Source: DATFQE01 sp963739085
GTDB lineage: Bacteria > Actinomycetota > Thermoleophilia > Gaiellales > Gaiellaceae
DNA length: 64,000 nt
Direction: 5' to 3'
Assembly: GCA_963739085.1 (NCBI GenBank)
Contig: CAVTZA010000007.1
Coordinates: 186,001-250,000 of the forward strand
Shown here: piece after piece, positions 7,370 through 16,241 of the stretch
Layout: each line of letters starts with the position of its first letter
Numbering within the stretch: position 1 is the stretch's first letter
Program-made: the position numbers and the translations under genes
The notes under the pieces: model-generated
Seen by the model: the letters and a program-made list of their open reading frames with translations, nothing else
What the model was told of the DNA's origin: nothing
The model's database searches: none

Positions 7370-8912
7370 CGTCGAATCCTTCGGCGTGGATGCGCTCGAC
7401 CAGCTCCGGCGGGGCAGGCTCGTCGATCGACAGCGCCATCAGCGCCTTGTCGCCTCTGCGCGTCCGGGACACGGCCATGTTGGCGATGTTGACGCCGGCG
7501 TCACCGAACAGCGAGCCGACGCGGCCGATGACGCCCGGGACGTCGTCGTAGCGGAAGAACACCATCAGCGGCGCGAGCTCCATCTCGAGCTCGAAGCCGA
7601 GCGCGCTCACGAGCCAGCGCCGGTTCTCCCGGCCGATGGTCGTCCCGGAGACCCGCACGTCCTCGTCCCCTCCGGCCACCTCGACCCTCACGAGGTTCGT
7701 GAAGTCGCGGGAATCCCGCCGCCGCTCCTCCGCTACCTGGATGCCGAGCTCGGCGGCCACCACCGGCGCGTTCACGTAGTTCACGGTCTGCTCGACGCGG
7801 CCCTGGAAGGCGCCGTTCAGCGCCGCGACCGTGAGCAGGCGCGTGTCGTAGTCCGCCAGGTTGCCGAAGTAGCTGAGCGCGATGCGGGCCGGCCTCGCCG
7901 CGGCGAGCTCCATCGCGAGCCGCGTCAGCGTCGCCGAGAGCGGGATGAACGGGCCGAGCACCTCGAGGTCGTCGGCTCCTATGACCGGGATGTTCACCGC
8001 ATTCGTGACCAGCCCGCCCTCGAGCGCGGCTGCCACCTGCTCGGCGACGATCACGCCCGCGCGGTCCTGCGCCTCCTCGGTGGAGGCCGCCAGGTGGGGC
8101 GTCACGATCACGTTGTCGAGCTCGAGCAGCGGCCCCGAGTAGGGCTCGGCCGAGAAGACGTCCAGCGCGGCGCCGGCGACTTTGCCCGAGTGCAAGGCCT
8201 CGGCCAGTGCCTCCTCGTCGATCAGCTCGCCCCTCGCGGCATTGACGATCCGCACGCCGTCCCGCATCGCCGCGAACGCCGCCGCGTTCACACCGCCGCG
8301 CGTCTCGTTCGTCAGCGGCTGGTGCAGCGTGATGAATTCGGCCGCCGCGTACACGTCCTCGGCGGAAGCGGCCTGCTCGACGCCGAGCTCACGGAACCGC
8401 TCGGGGGCCACGAACGGGTCGTAGGCGACGACGCGCATCGACAGCCCGAGCGCACGGCGCGCCACCTGCTGCCCGATGCGGCCGAAGCCGAGCACGCCCA
8501 GCGTCTTGTCCGCCACTTCGAGCCCGGCGTAGGCCGCTCGGTCCCAGCGGCCTCCCTTCAGCGACGCGTGCGCCTGCGGGATGTTCCGCGAGAGCGCGAG
8601 CAACAGCCCGATCGTGTGCTCCGCGGCCGACACGACGGTCGACTCGGGCGCGTTCGCGACGACGATGCCCTTGCGCGTTGCCGCCTCGACGTCCACGTTG
8701 TCCACGCCGACCCCCGCGCGGCCGATCACGCGCAGGCGGTCGGCGCGGTCGATGAGGTCGGCGGTCAGCTTCGTCTTCGAGCGGACGACGATCCCCTCGT
8801 AGTCGCCGATCCGCTCGGCCAGGTCGGAGTCGAAGTCGACGTCGACGTCGAAGCGCTCTTTCAGGAACGCCACGCCTGCGTCCGCGATGGGCTCCCGGAC
8901 GAGGACCTTCAC
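7344..8912 (-). CDS. serA: D-3-phosphoglycerate dehydrogenase (long, ACT-containing form)
   Basis: First committed enzyme of serine biosynthesis, oxidising 3-phosphoglycerate with NAD+. It is 522 residues, the length of the type with an inserted ASB domain and C-terminal ACT domain. The Rossmann motif is LGVLGFGRIGQQVA. Active-site segments are NAARGELIDEEAL (Arg) and VTPHLAASTEEAQ (His), with the catalytic Glu in SAEPYSGP. The ACT domain begins at DVPGVIGRVGSLFGDAGVN and in this family allows serine feedback. It starts with GTG at 8912, overlapping the upstream aminotransferase stop as GTGA. The two genes form a coupled serine-biosynthesis pair. Confidence 0.96.
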   Translation of the reverse strand: MKVLVREPIADAGVAFLKERFDVDVDFDSDLAERIGDYEGIVVRSKTKLTADLIDRADRLRVIGRAGVGVDNVDVEAATRKGIVVANAPESTVVSAAEHTIGLLLALSRNIPQAHASLKGGRWDRAAYAGLEVADKTLGVLGFGRIGQQVARRALGLSMRVVAYDPFVAPERFRELGVEQAASAEDVYAAAEFITLHQPLTNETRGGVNAAAFAAMRDGVRIVNAARGELIDEEALAEALHSGKVAGAALDVFSAEPYSGPLLELDNVIVTPHLAASTEEAQDRAGVIVAEQVAAALEGGLVTNAVNIPVIGADDLEVLGPFIPLSATLTRLAMELAAARPARIALSYFGNLADYDTRLLTVAALNGAFQGRVEQTVNYVNAPVVAAELGIQVAEERRRDSRDFTNLVRVEVAGGDEDVRVSGTTIGRENRRWLVSALGFELEMELAPLMVFFRYDDVPGVIGRVGSLFGDAGVNIANMAVSRTRRGDKALMALSIDEPAPPELVERIHAEGFDDARFVRLG

Positions 8913-10042
8913 ACTGCGGTGCGTTCGTACGTCTCGAGCGCGCGGCCGACGGCCACGCCGCGCTCGATGTCGGCGCCCAGCTCGCCGAGGACGAGCTCGA
9001 CGCCGGCCAGCGCGGTCGTGATGTCGAAGATGTCGAACCAGCCGATGTGGCCGATCCGGAAGATCCTTCCCTTCACCGGCCCCTGACCGCCTGCGAGCGT
9101 GATGCCGAAGCGGTCGCGCAGGCTGAGCACGACGTCGGCAGCGTCCAGGCCGTCGGGCATGCTCACCGCGGTCACGACCGCCGAGCTGTCGTCGTCAGGG
9201 GAGAAGAGCTCGAGCCCCATCGCCTTGACGCCTTCGCGGCAGGCGCGGCCGAGCCGGACGTGGCGATCGAAAGCGGACTCGAGCCCGTTCTGGAGCAGGA
9301 GCCCGAGGGCGACGTCGAGCGCGACGACGAGCGAGACCGCCGGCGTGTAGGCGGCGTCGAGCTTGTCCTGCGCCTTGCGGTTGCGGGCCCAGTCGAAGTA
9401 GTAGCTGCGCGCCCTGCCGCCCTCGGCGGCGTGCGATACCGAGGCGAACGCGAGCCCGGGCGGCGTCATGAGCGCCTTCTGGGAACCGGCGACGACGACG
9501 TCGATCCCCCACTCGTCGGCCTCGAGCGGCACCGCGCCGAGGCTCGAGATGGCGTCGACGACGGACAGCGCTCCGGCCTCCCGCGCCGCCGCAGCGAGCG
9601 AGCGGACGTCGGCGACGACCCCGGTCGAGGTCTCGGAGTGGGTGAGCAGGACGGCCTTCGCGCCGCCGAGCTCCTGCAAACGCGAGGCCAGGTCCTCCGC
9701 GACGGGGATCTCGCCCCACTCGTACTCGACGACGTCGACGTCGCAGTCGAACGCCTCCGCGATCTGGATCCAGCGCTGGCCGAAGTTCCCGGCGGAGACC
9801 ACGACGACGCGGTCGCCGGGCTGCGTGATGTTGGCGACCGCGGATTCCATCGCTCCGGTGCCCGAGGCGGTGAACATGAGCGGCTCGCGGCCGGCGCGGA
9901 AGACCTCGGTGAGCCGGTCGAGGCAGCTCCGGAAGATCGGCCTGAAGTCGGGGCTGCGGTGGTGGACGACCGGCTCGGCGAGCGCGGCCAGGACCTGGGG
10001 CGGGACGGGCGTGGGTCCTGGGGTGAACAGGTGCCGCTTCAT
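8909..10042 (-). CDS. Class V aminotransferase (alanine-glyoxylate/serine-pyruvate or phosphoserine type)
   Basis: PLP enzyme of 377 residues. It begins MKRHLFTPGPTPVPPQVL, the family opening, and carries FTASGTGAMESAVAN (cofactor phosphate site), VVDAISSLGAVPLE and the PLP lysine in VVAGSQKALMTPPG. Translational coupling to serA (GTGA overlap) strongly suggests a role in the serine pathway, probably supplying the phosphoserine aminotransferase step as reported for some archaeal and actinobacterial members of this branch. That functional link is inference. A longer in-frame start exists upstream, but ATG 10042 gives the canonical N-terminus. The gene diverges from the membrane-protein gene that starts 47 bp away. 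Confidence 0.9.
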   Translation of the reverse strand: MKRHLFTPGPTPVPPQVLAALAEPVVHHRSPDFRPIFRSCLDRLTEVFRAGREPLMFTASGTGAMESAVANITQPGDRVVVVSAGNFGQRWIQIAEAFDCDVDVVEYEWGEIPVAEDLASRLQELGGAKAVLLTHSETSTGVVADVRSLAAAAREAGALSVVDAISSLGAVPLEADEWGIDVVVAGSQKALMTPPGLAFASVSHAAEGGRARSYYFDWARNRKAQDKLDAAYTPAVSLVVALDVALGLLLQNGLESAFDRHVRLGRACREGVKAMGLELFSPDDDSSAVVTAVSMPDGLDAADVVLSLRDRFGITLAGGQGPVKGRIFRIGHIGWFDIFDITTALAGVELVLGELGADIERGVAVGRALETYERTAV

Positions 10043-10088
10043 CCGCCTGACCCTAGCGAAGCCTCCGGCCACGTCTAGGGTCCCGCCC

Positions 10089-10703
10089 GTGGAGGCCCTG
10101 CTCGCGTTCGCGGCGGCGCTGCTGGCGCTCCGTCTCGCGGGCGGCCTCGCGGGACGCTGGCGGGCTCGCCGCCGCGCCGAGCTGGCCGCGTGGGGCACGT
10201 CGCTGGCCGCGTACGCGGCCGCGTCGGCCGCGCTGGCCTGGGGTGCCGCGGCCGGCTGGGGCGACGACGCCTTCCGCGTCTACTACCTGTTCGGCGCGCT
10301 GCTCACCGCGCCGCTGCTCGGGCTGGGGTCGCTGCTGCTCGTCGGCCGTCGCTCCGCGCTTCCCGTGACCCTCGTCTACTGCGGCCTCGCGGCCGGGGTC
10401 ATGCTCTCGGAGCCTCTGACGACGCCGGTCGGCGGCTCGGAGATCCCGCACGCGCAGGATCACCTCGACTTCTTCCCTGCCCGGCTGCTCGCCGTACTCG
10501 GCAACACGCTCGGGACGCTGGCGGTGATCGTGGTCGCGCTGGCCACGATCCGGCGGCGTCCGCGCGGCAACGCGCTCATCCTGGCCGGCGTGGCGGTCGC
10601 GGCGGTGGGCAGCGCCCTCGCCGGGCTCGGAGCGGCCGGCACCGGAGCGGCGATCGCCGTCGCGGCGGTGCTCCTCTACGGCGGGTTCGTTCTTAACAAA
10701 TAG
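10089..10703 (+). CDS. Hypothetical multi-pass membrane protein
   Basis: A 204-residue protein made almost wholly of hydrophobic helices (six or seven segments), with Arg-rich short loops such as GRWRARRRAEL and IRRRPRGN on the predicted cytoplasmic side. GTG at 10089 is chosen because upstream sequence in the same frame lies over the promoter region of the divergent aminotransferase gene. No catalytic motif is recognised, and I do not know the family. The intact frame and membrane pattern favour a real gene. Confidence 0.7.
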   Translation: MEALLAFAAALLALRLAGGLAGRWRARRRAELAAWGTSLAAYAAASAALAWGAAAGWGDDAFRVYYLFGALLTAPLLGLGSLLLVGRRSALPVTLVYCGLAAGVMLSEPLTTPVGGSEIPHAQDHLDFFPARLLAVLGNTLGTLAVIVVALATIRRRPRGNALILAGVAVAAVGSALAGLGAAGTGAAIAVAAVLLYGGFVLNK

Positions 10704-10831
10704 CTCAAACCGGCTGACTACCCTGCCGCCCGCTCGGACAACAAGGAGCCCGAGAGGGTTGTCCACCCTGGCGACTGCGGAATGGTCCGGCCGGGTGGCG
10801 CTTGCGGCTCCGCTGCCCGAAAGGGGTTCGT
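10704..10831 (+). promoter_or_regulatory. Structured leader upstream of the Rpf-like gene (cis-regulatory candidate)
   Basis: This 128-bp gap ahead of the Rpf-like gene is rich in inverted repeats. GGACAAC (10736-10742) pairs perfectly with GTTGTCC (10758-10764). An overlapping GGGT/ACCC pairing (10756-10768) would compete with it. Near the start codon a CCC-GAAA-GGG tetraloop hairpin (around 10817-10826) sits where the ribosome site should be. In Actinobacteria, Rpf-type genes are often controlled by c-di-AMP (ydaO) riboswitches. I looked for that consensus and did not find its conserved blocks, so the class is unassigned. Confidence 0.4.
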
Positions 10832-11389
10832 ATGAGACAACCGATTCGGTTACTGCTGCTCGCGTGCGTGCTGGCGCTGTGCGCCGCCGCACTGGAGGCG
10901 CCGGGAGACTCGGCCGCCGGCGAGCGTAGCGTCCGGGCGGCGGCGATGCCGTCGGACTACCTGCTCGGCGACATCGCGCGGTACCGCCGCGAGACGTGGC
11001 ACTGGCAGCACGTGATGGGCGTGCACCGCACCCAGGCGCACGCCGTTCGCCGCCACAGGAGCCCGCACTACCGGCGCTGGGTGCGCAGCCTCTGGCGCAA
11101 GCGGGCCCTCGCGCACAGGCGCAAGGCGCACCGGCCACCGCACCACAGCCAGTGGCTCTGCATCCACCGCTACGAAGGCCGCTGGAACGACCCGCACGGT
11201 CCCTACTACGGCGGCCTGCAGATGGACATCTCGTTCCAGAGCCGGTACGGGGGCGACCTCCTCCGCCGCAAGGGGACCGCCGACAACTGGACCCCGCTCG
11301 AGCAGATGTGGGTGGCCGAGCGCGCGTACCGCGCCGGTCGGGGCTTCAATCCCTGGCCGAACACGGCCCGGGCCTGCGGCCTGATCTAA
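10832..11389 (+). CDS. Exported resuscitation-promoting-factor/transglycosylase-like protein
   Basis: A 185-residue protein with a signal peptide (MRQPIRLLLLACVLALCAAA) and a basic linker with many Arg/His residues. Its C-terminal ~75-residue domain resembles the Rpf/lysozyme-like transglycosylase fold: WLCIHRYEGRWNDPHGPYYG contains a probable catalytic Glu in the position seen in Rpf (C-I-x-x-x-E-G-x-W), and GLQMDISFQSRYGGDLL and WPNTARACGLI complete the module with a second Cys. ATG at 10832 is preferred over an in-frame start ten codons upstream because it gives a clean signal peptide. Expected role is cell-wall remodelling outside the cell. Its leader looks regulated. Confidence 0.8.
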   Translation: MRQPIRLLLLACVLALCAAALEAPGDSAAGERSVRAAAMPSDYLLGDIARYRRETWHWQHVMGVHRTQAHAVRRHRSPHYRRWVRSLWRKRALAHRRKAHRPPHHSQWLCIHRYEGRWNDPHGPYYGGLQMDISFQSRYGGDLLRRKGTADNWTPLEQMWVAERAYRAGRGFNPWPNTARACGLI

Positions 11390-11502
11390 GAGGACGGTTT
11401 CACGGAAGTCGTGCTACCGTGGCCGTTAAGTCAGAGCGAGTCCGGTTCGCGCTTCAGCGCCTTCCTACCCGTTCGTGAGTGGTAAGAGGAGGTGTTTTTT
11501 CT

Positions 11503-11712
11503 ATGGCAAGCGGAACCGTGAAGTGGTTCAACGACAGCAAGGGCTACGGTTTCATCACCCCGGACGACGGGGCGAAGGACCTGTTCGTCCATCACAGCAA
11601 CATCGCCGGCGAGGGCTTCAAGAGCCTTCCCGAAGGTGCCCGCGTCGAGTTCGAGGCGCGTGAGGGGCAGAAGGGCCCCGAGGCGGCCAACGTCGCCGTA
11701 CTCGCGTCGTAA
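11503..11712 (+). CDS. Cold-shock protein, CspA family (copy 1)
   Basis: Single-stranded nucleic-acid-binding OB-fold protein of 69 residues. It has both RNP motifs: KGYGFITP (RNP1) and DLFVHHSNI (RNP2), preceded by the family opening SGTVKWFNDS. ATG at 11503 follows a very strong AAGAGGAGG ribosome site 8-10 nt upstream. The 113-bp leader is longer than needed for initiation, as is usual for csp genes. A strong hairpin directly follows the stop, then infA. A paralogue lies on the other strand at 18017-18217. Confidence 0.95.
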   Translation: MASGTVKWFNDSKGYGFITPDDGAKDLFVHHSNIAGEGFKSLPEGARVEFEAREGQKGPEAANVAVLAS

Positions 11713-11724
11713 GGACGCCGCGTC

Positions 11725-11754
11725 GAGCCGTGGCCGCGAGAGCGGCCACGGCTC
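11725..11754 (+). terminator. Strong stem-loop between cspA and infA
   Basis: GAGCCGTGGCCGC (11725-11737), loop GAGA, then its perfect complement (11742-11754): a 13-bp stem with a stable tetraloop, followed by CGCTTT. It sits 12 nt after the cspA stop and 21 nt before infA. It probably ends most cspA transcripts, with some read-through or an independent promoter serving infA. Confidence 0.8.
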
Positions 11755-11775
11755 CGCTTTACTGAGAGAGGACCA

Positions 11776-11997
11776 ATGGCCGAAAAGGAAGAGAAAGTCG
11801 AGTTCGAAGGCGAAGTCCTCGAAGCCCTGCGCAACCGGATGTTCCGGATCAAGCTCGACAACGGGCACGAGACGCTCGGCTACATGGCCGGCAGGATGAA
11901 GCGCTACCGGATCAGGGTCTTCCCTGGAGACCGCGTGCGAGTCGAGCTCTCGCCGTACGACCTCGACCGCGGCCGCATCGTCTACAGGCTCAACTGA
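11776..11997 (+). CDS. infA: Translation initiation factor IF-1
   Basis: S1-fold factor of 73 residues that occupies the ribosomal A site during initiation. It shows the family pattern: FEGEVLEALRNRMFRIKLDNGHE near the start, MAGRMKRYRIRVFPGDRV in the middle and LSPYDLDRGRIVYR at the end. ATG 11776 follows a GAGAGGA ribosome site. The position next to a cold-shock gene, outside the usual rpmJ-rpsM-rpsK cluster, is notable. GYMAGRMKRYRIRVF deviates from the usual HISGKMRMNYIRI, so it may be a second IF-1 gene. A small unknown gene starts 2 nt later. Confidence 0.9.
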   Translation: MAEKEEKVEFEGEVLEALRNRMFRIKLDNGHETLGYMAGRMKRYRIRVFPGDRVRVELSPYDLDRGRIVYRLN

Positions 11998-11998
11998 G

Positions 11999-12343
11999 AT
12001 GCTGGACCGGCCACGCCCGGCGTGGGCCGAGGTGCACCTGCTGATCTCAGACCTCTGCTCGAGCCGATCATCGTTCGCCACCGCCACCTCGGCGGAGAAC
12101 TCGATCGCGCAGTACGAGCCCGACGTCCGCCTGCTGGTCGAAAGCCAGCGTGGGAGCAGGTGGGTCGCAATCGACGACGTTCGCGGCTGCTGGGAGACCT
12201 TCGAGCGGCTGGGCAGCGTCGCGCGCCACGACCTGCTCGAGCCCGGACGATGCTCCGCATTCATGTTCGCCCTGTTCGCGCAGGTCGAGGGTGTCGAGGC
12301 CGACGCGTCCGACGAGGCGCGCCTGGTCCTCCGGCTCGCCTGA
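11999..12343 (+). CDS. Hypothetical protein downstream of infA
   Basis: A 114-residue open frame starting with ATG one base after the infA stop codon, so it is likely co-translated. The product has no signal peptide or membrane segment. It contains a Trp-bearing middle (VAIDDVRGCWETFERLG) and an acidic C-terminus (VEGVEADASDEARLVL). I do not recognise the family. Its tight spacing, and a terminator-like stem immediately after the stop, support a real gene. Confidence 0.55.
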   Translation: MLDRPRPAWAEVHLLISDLCSSRSSFATATSAENSIAQYEPDVRLLVESQRGSRWVAIDDVRGCWETFERLGSVARHDLLEPGRCSAFMFALFAQVEGVEADASDEARLVLRLA

Positions 12344-12344
12344 G

Positions 12345-12373
12345 GGGCCCGCGGCCGCTGTGGCCGCAGGCCC
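12345..12373. terminator. Bidirectional stem-loop between convergent genes
   Basis: GGGCCCGCGGCC (12345-12356) and GGCCGCAGGCCC (12362-12373) form a 12-bp stem with one mismatch and a 5-nt loop. It lies 2 nt after the stop of the rightward hypothetical gene and 11 nt beyond the end of the leftward gene at 12384. It can serve both strands. There is no U-tract, as is common in high-GC actinobacteria. Confidence 0.7.
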
Positions 12374-12383
12374 AGCTCGGGTG

Positions 12384-12932
12384 TCAGCGGGTAGCCGGCT
12401 CGGCCTCGAGCAGCTCGTCGAAGAGCGCGCGGTAGTGCACCATCGCCTGCCGCTGCTCCTCGGTGTCGGCCTCGCCGTTCTCCGCGCGGCGTGAGATCTC
12501 GTACGCCGAGCGGTAGTTCTCGACGACGTGTGGATGGTCGACGGAAACGTCGGCCGCCCGCTGCTCGAAGTCGTCGGTCGGATAGCCGCGCTCGCGCATG
12601 ACCTCGATCACGAGGGAGTGCGCGTCGCCCACCGCGCCGTTGGGGTCGTCGACGAAGCGCTCCTGCACGGTCCGCCAGCGGTCGGCAAAGCGGTCGCGCG
12701 CACCGGGCGCGAGCGGCCGGATGTCGAGCTCCTCGCGACGCTTCTCGCGGTCGGTGAGCTCGGACTCGGCTTTACGCCGGCTGCCAGTCTCCTCGACTGT
12801 CCGGTCGTACTCGGGCCCGAAGCCCTCGCGCAGATTGCTCGTACGGCGCTTGCGGCTCGCGGCCCACATCGCCAGCAGCACGACTGCAACCACGACCGCC
12901 GCGGCGATCACGATCCATACCCAGGTGTCCAT
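12384..12932 (-). CDS. Membrane-anchored hypothetical protein
   Basis: A 182-residue protein with an N-terminal transmembrane helix (residues ~5-26, VWIVIAAAVVVAVVLLAMW), then a charged stretch RRTSNLREGFGPEYDR and a cytoplasmic helical domain. That domain includes RDRFADRWRTVQERFVDDP and GDAHSLVIEVMRERGYP, a pattern I have seen in many actinobacterial membrane-anchored proteins of unknown function. The internal ATG at 12932 is chosen over an upstream Met because GAGGAGG precedes it at ideal spacing and it begins directly with the membrane helix. No enzymatic motif is visible. Confidence 0.7.
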   Translation of the reverse strand: MDTWVWIVIAAAVVVAVVLLAMWAASRKRRTSNLREGFGPEYDRTVEETGSRRKAESELTDREKRREELDIRPLAPGARDRFADRWRTVQERFVDDPNGAVGDAHSLVIEVMRERGYPTDDFEQRAADVSVDHPHVVENYRSAYEISRRAENGEADTEEQRQAMVHYRALFDELLEAEPATR

Positions 12933-13009
12933 ATGTTCCTCCTCGACTCGGCGCAACATGTGCCCTGGTCGCAACCAGGGCTCGCTCCAGGTACCCGTCC
13001 GAGCGCGCG

Positions 13010-13468
13010 CTAATCGCGGGACTCGTCGCCGCCGGCCGGAAGCTCGCGCTCCAGGTTGCGCAGCGTCTGCTCCAGCGCGCGTGAGATGCCGCGGCGCAGA
13101 AGGGTCCGGTCGAGCAGCCCACGGAGGCCGGGCCGAGGCTCGTAATCGACCACGATGCCATAGTCGAAGCCGTCGGTTGCGGCCGCGAAGAGGCGAGCAT
13201 GCCGGGCGTCGGGGAGGCCCGGCTGAACGCTCGTGTACTCGACGAGCCCGTACCGCTCGAAGCGCTGCAAGGTCAGCTCGAGGTCGACCTCGCGACCCAG
13301 AAGGCGGATCGTGAGTCGTGCACGGTCGCCGGGCTCACCCCATTCCGACGACGGATCGACCCGCACCAGACCGGGCCAGTAGGCCGGCCAGTTCCGCAGG
13401 TCGGTGATGTAGTCGAAGCCGCGCTCGACCGAGACGGGAAACCGCCGCCGAGCCTCGAGGTGCGTCAT
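13010..13468 (-). CDS. SRPBCC (START-like) superfamily protein
   Basis: A 152-residue helix-grip protein. It starts THLEARRRFPVSVERGFDYITD, the usual first strand and helix of polyketide-cyclase/CoxG-like SRPBCC domains, followed by NWPAYWPGLVRVDP and alternating strands to a long C-terminal helix (RALEQTLRNLERELPAG). Such proteins bind a hydrophobic ligand in a central cavity; the ligand is unknown. ATG at 13468 is selected; a longer frame upstream lacks homology-like sequence and overlaps the divergent gene. Confidence 0.75.
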   Translation of the reverse strand: MTHLEARRRFPVSVERGFDYITDLRNWPAYWPGLVRVDPSSEWGEPGDRARLTIRLLGREVDLELTLQRFERYGLVEYTSVQPGLPDARHARLFAAATDGFDYGIVVDYEPRPGLRGLLDRTLLRRGISRALEQTLRNLERELPAGGDESRD

Positions 13469-14249
13469 GCAGGGATCATCCCTTACGCTCTCTCGCGATG
13501 GGAAGGGGCTCGAGACCAAAGCGCCGCTGGGCGGCCGACCGCCGGCGCAAGAAGAAGGAGCGCGAGCAGCGCAAGGCGCCGGCTCCGCCGAGCACAAGCC
13601 GCCGCAGCAGCTAGCCGCGTACCTCGCGGAGCTCGTCGAGCGCGTGCAAGCGCTGCTCGGCGACGAGCTGGTCGGGGTCTACCTCGCGGGGTCGGGCGCG
13701 CTCGGCGGCTACGTCCATGGGCGCAGCGACGTCGACGTCGCGATCGTCGCACGCGAGCCGGTCGATCGGCAGACGAAGGAGGAGCTCGTCGCGGCGCTGC
13801 GCCACGAGGCCTTCCCCTGCCCGGCCCGCGGGCTCGAGCTCGTCGTCTACGCGCAGGGGAGGCCGCTTCCCGAGCTCAACCTCAACACGGGCGCCCGGAT
13901 GCCGTTCCTCGCGACGTTCGGGCCGGGTCAGGACTCGCCTCACTGGTTCGTTCTCGACCGGGCGATCATCGCGAGTCGCGGGCTCGTGCTCACCGGGCCG
14001 TCGCCGAGCGAGGCGCTTGTGCCACCGTCGAAGGACGAGATCCTCGAGGCACTCGCCATCGGGCTGCAGTGGTACCGCGACCGCCCTGAGGAGCCGCGCG
14101 ACGACGCAGCTCTGAACGCCGTGCGGGCGCGGGCCTACCTCGAGCGCGGCGAGTGGCTGTCGAAGGCGGAGGCCGTCGAGGTGCTGCTCGACGAGGTCAG
14201 TGCTTCTGTCGAGAGCCGGAGAAGGCGGCCACCAGGCCGAGGCCGATGA
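13467..14249 (+). CDS. Nucleotidyltransferase-fold protein (aminoglycoside adenylyltransferase-like)
   Basis: Product of up to 260 residues. The nucleotidyltransferase motif is clear: AGSGALGGYVHGRSDVDVAIV, i.e. G-S-x(8)-G-x-S-D-x-D, with the second carboxylate likely in ELVVYAQG. The C-terminal helical region (WYRDRPEEPRDDAALNAVRA) resembles the AadA/ANT(9) partner domain. Substrate could be an aminoglycoside or another alcohol, and resistance should not be assumed. The start is uncertain. ATG 13467 overlaps the divergent ATG at 13468 and leaves no room for a ribosome site; the next in-frame option is GTG 13644, which would trim a helix usually present before the motif. The 3' end overlaps the LysE gene by 53 bp. 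Confidence 0.7.
   Translation: MQGSSLTLSRDGKGLETKAPLGGRPPAQEEGARAAQGAGSAEHKPPQQLAAYLAELVERVQALLGDELVGVYLAGSGALGGYVHGRSDVDVAIVAREPVDRQTKEELVAALRHEAFPCPARGLELVVYAQGRPLPELNLNTGARMPFLATFGPGQDSPHWFVLDRAIIASRGLVLTGPSPSEALVPPSKDEILEALAIGLQWYRDRPEEPRDDAALNAVRARAYLERGEWLSKAEAVEVLLDEVSASVESRRRRPPGRGR
13498..13614 (+). CDS. Possible small basic protein, 38 residues
   Basis: An ATG frame in a different phase from the overlapping nucleotidyltransferase frame encodes MGRGSRPKRRWAADRRRKKK and 18 more residues, ending in TAG at 13614. It is extremely Lys/Arg-rich and looks like the tiny conserved basic proteins annotated in many actinobacteria. If this frame is real, the nucleotidyltransferase gene probably starts downstream of it. 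Support rests on composition and on the ambiguous start of the overlapping gene only. Confidence 0.35.
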   Translation: MGRGSRPKRRWAADRRRKKKEREQRKAPAPPSTSRRSS

Positions 14250-14831
14250 AGACCGAGCCGGAGACGTAACGGCGCACCGCGTACCAGCCGCGGCTGTCGC
14301 GAAGCCAGTTGCCGGCGGTGCCGGCGAGCAGCGCGTAGCTGCCGTCGGTCACGAAGCCCAGCGCCACGAAGACGAGCCCGAAGAAGATGATCTGGAGGGC
14401 CGGCAACCCTGCGTCGGGGTCGACGAACTGCGGCAGGAAGGCGAGGAAGAAGAGCGCCGTCTTCGGGTTCAGGATGTTGACGACCGCGCCCTGCCTCAGC
14501 AGCTTGCGAAACGGCGCCGCGCCTACCTCGACGTCCTCGACGACCTCCTTCGTGAAGATCGCCCGCAGCCCGAGGAACACGAGGTAGGCGGCTCCGAGGT
14601 ACTTGACGACGCTGAACGCGAGGGCCGACGAGACGAGCAGCGACGACAGCCCGATCGCGGCCGCCGTGATGTGCACGAGCGACCCGAGGTGGACGCCGAC
14701 CACGGACGCGAGGCCCGCGGTGCGGCCCTGCTCGATGCTGCGCGTGACGATGTAGAGCACCGACGGCCCCGGCACGAGCAGCAGCGCGAGCGCCGCGATC
14801 ACGAAGAGCCCGAGGGCCGACGGCTCGGGGA

Positions 14832-14835
<4 letters not shown>
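14197..14835 (-). CDS. LysE/RhtB-family amino acid exporter
   Basis: Six-helix exporter of 212 residues. Family marks are the N-terminal LLLVPGPSVLYIVTRSIEQGR (the G-P-x-x-x-x-V segment), LGAAYLVFLGLRAI, and the loop GAVVNILNPKTALFFLAFLPQFV with the conserved N-P-K. It exports amino acids such as homoserine, lysine or threonine in known members; the substrate is not predictable here. GTG at 14835 overlaps the gatB stop as GTGA, coupling it to gatCAB, and it may share that operon's promoter. Confidence 0.88.

Positions 14836-16237
<1,402 letters not shown>

Positions 16238-16241
<4 letters not shown>

Noticed and set aside
10704..10831. A ydaO (c-di-AMP) riboswitch before the Rpf-like gene
   Set aside because: Expected by genomic context, but I could not match the conserved ydaO blocks; kept only as an unclassified leader.
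13467..14249. Calling the nucleotidyltransferase an aminoglycoside-resistance gene
   Set aside because: Only the generic nucleotidyltransferase motif is visible; residues defining ANT substrate classes cannot be assigned.
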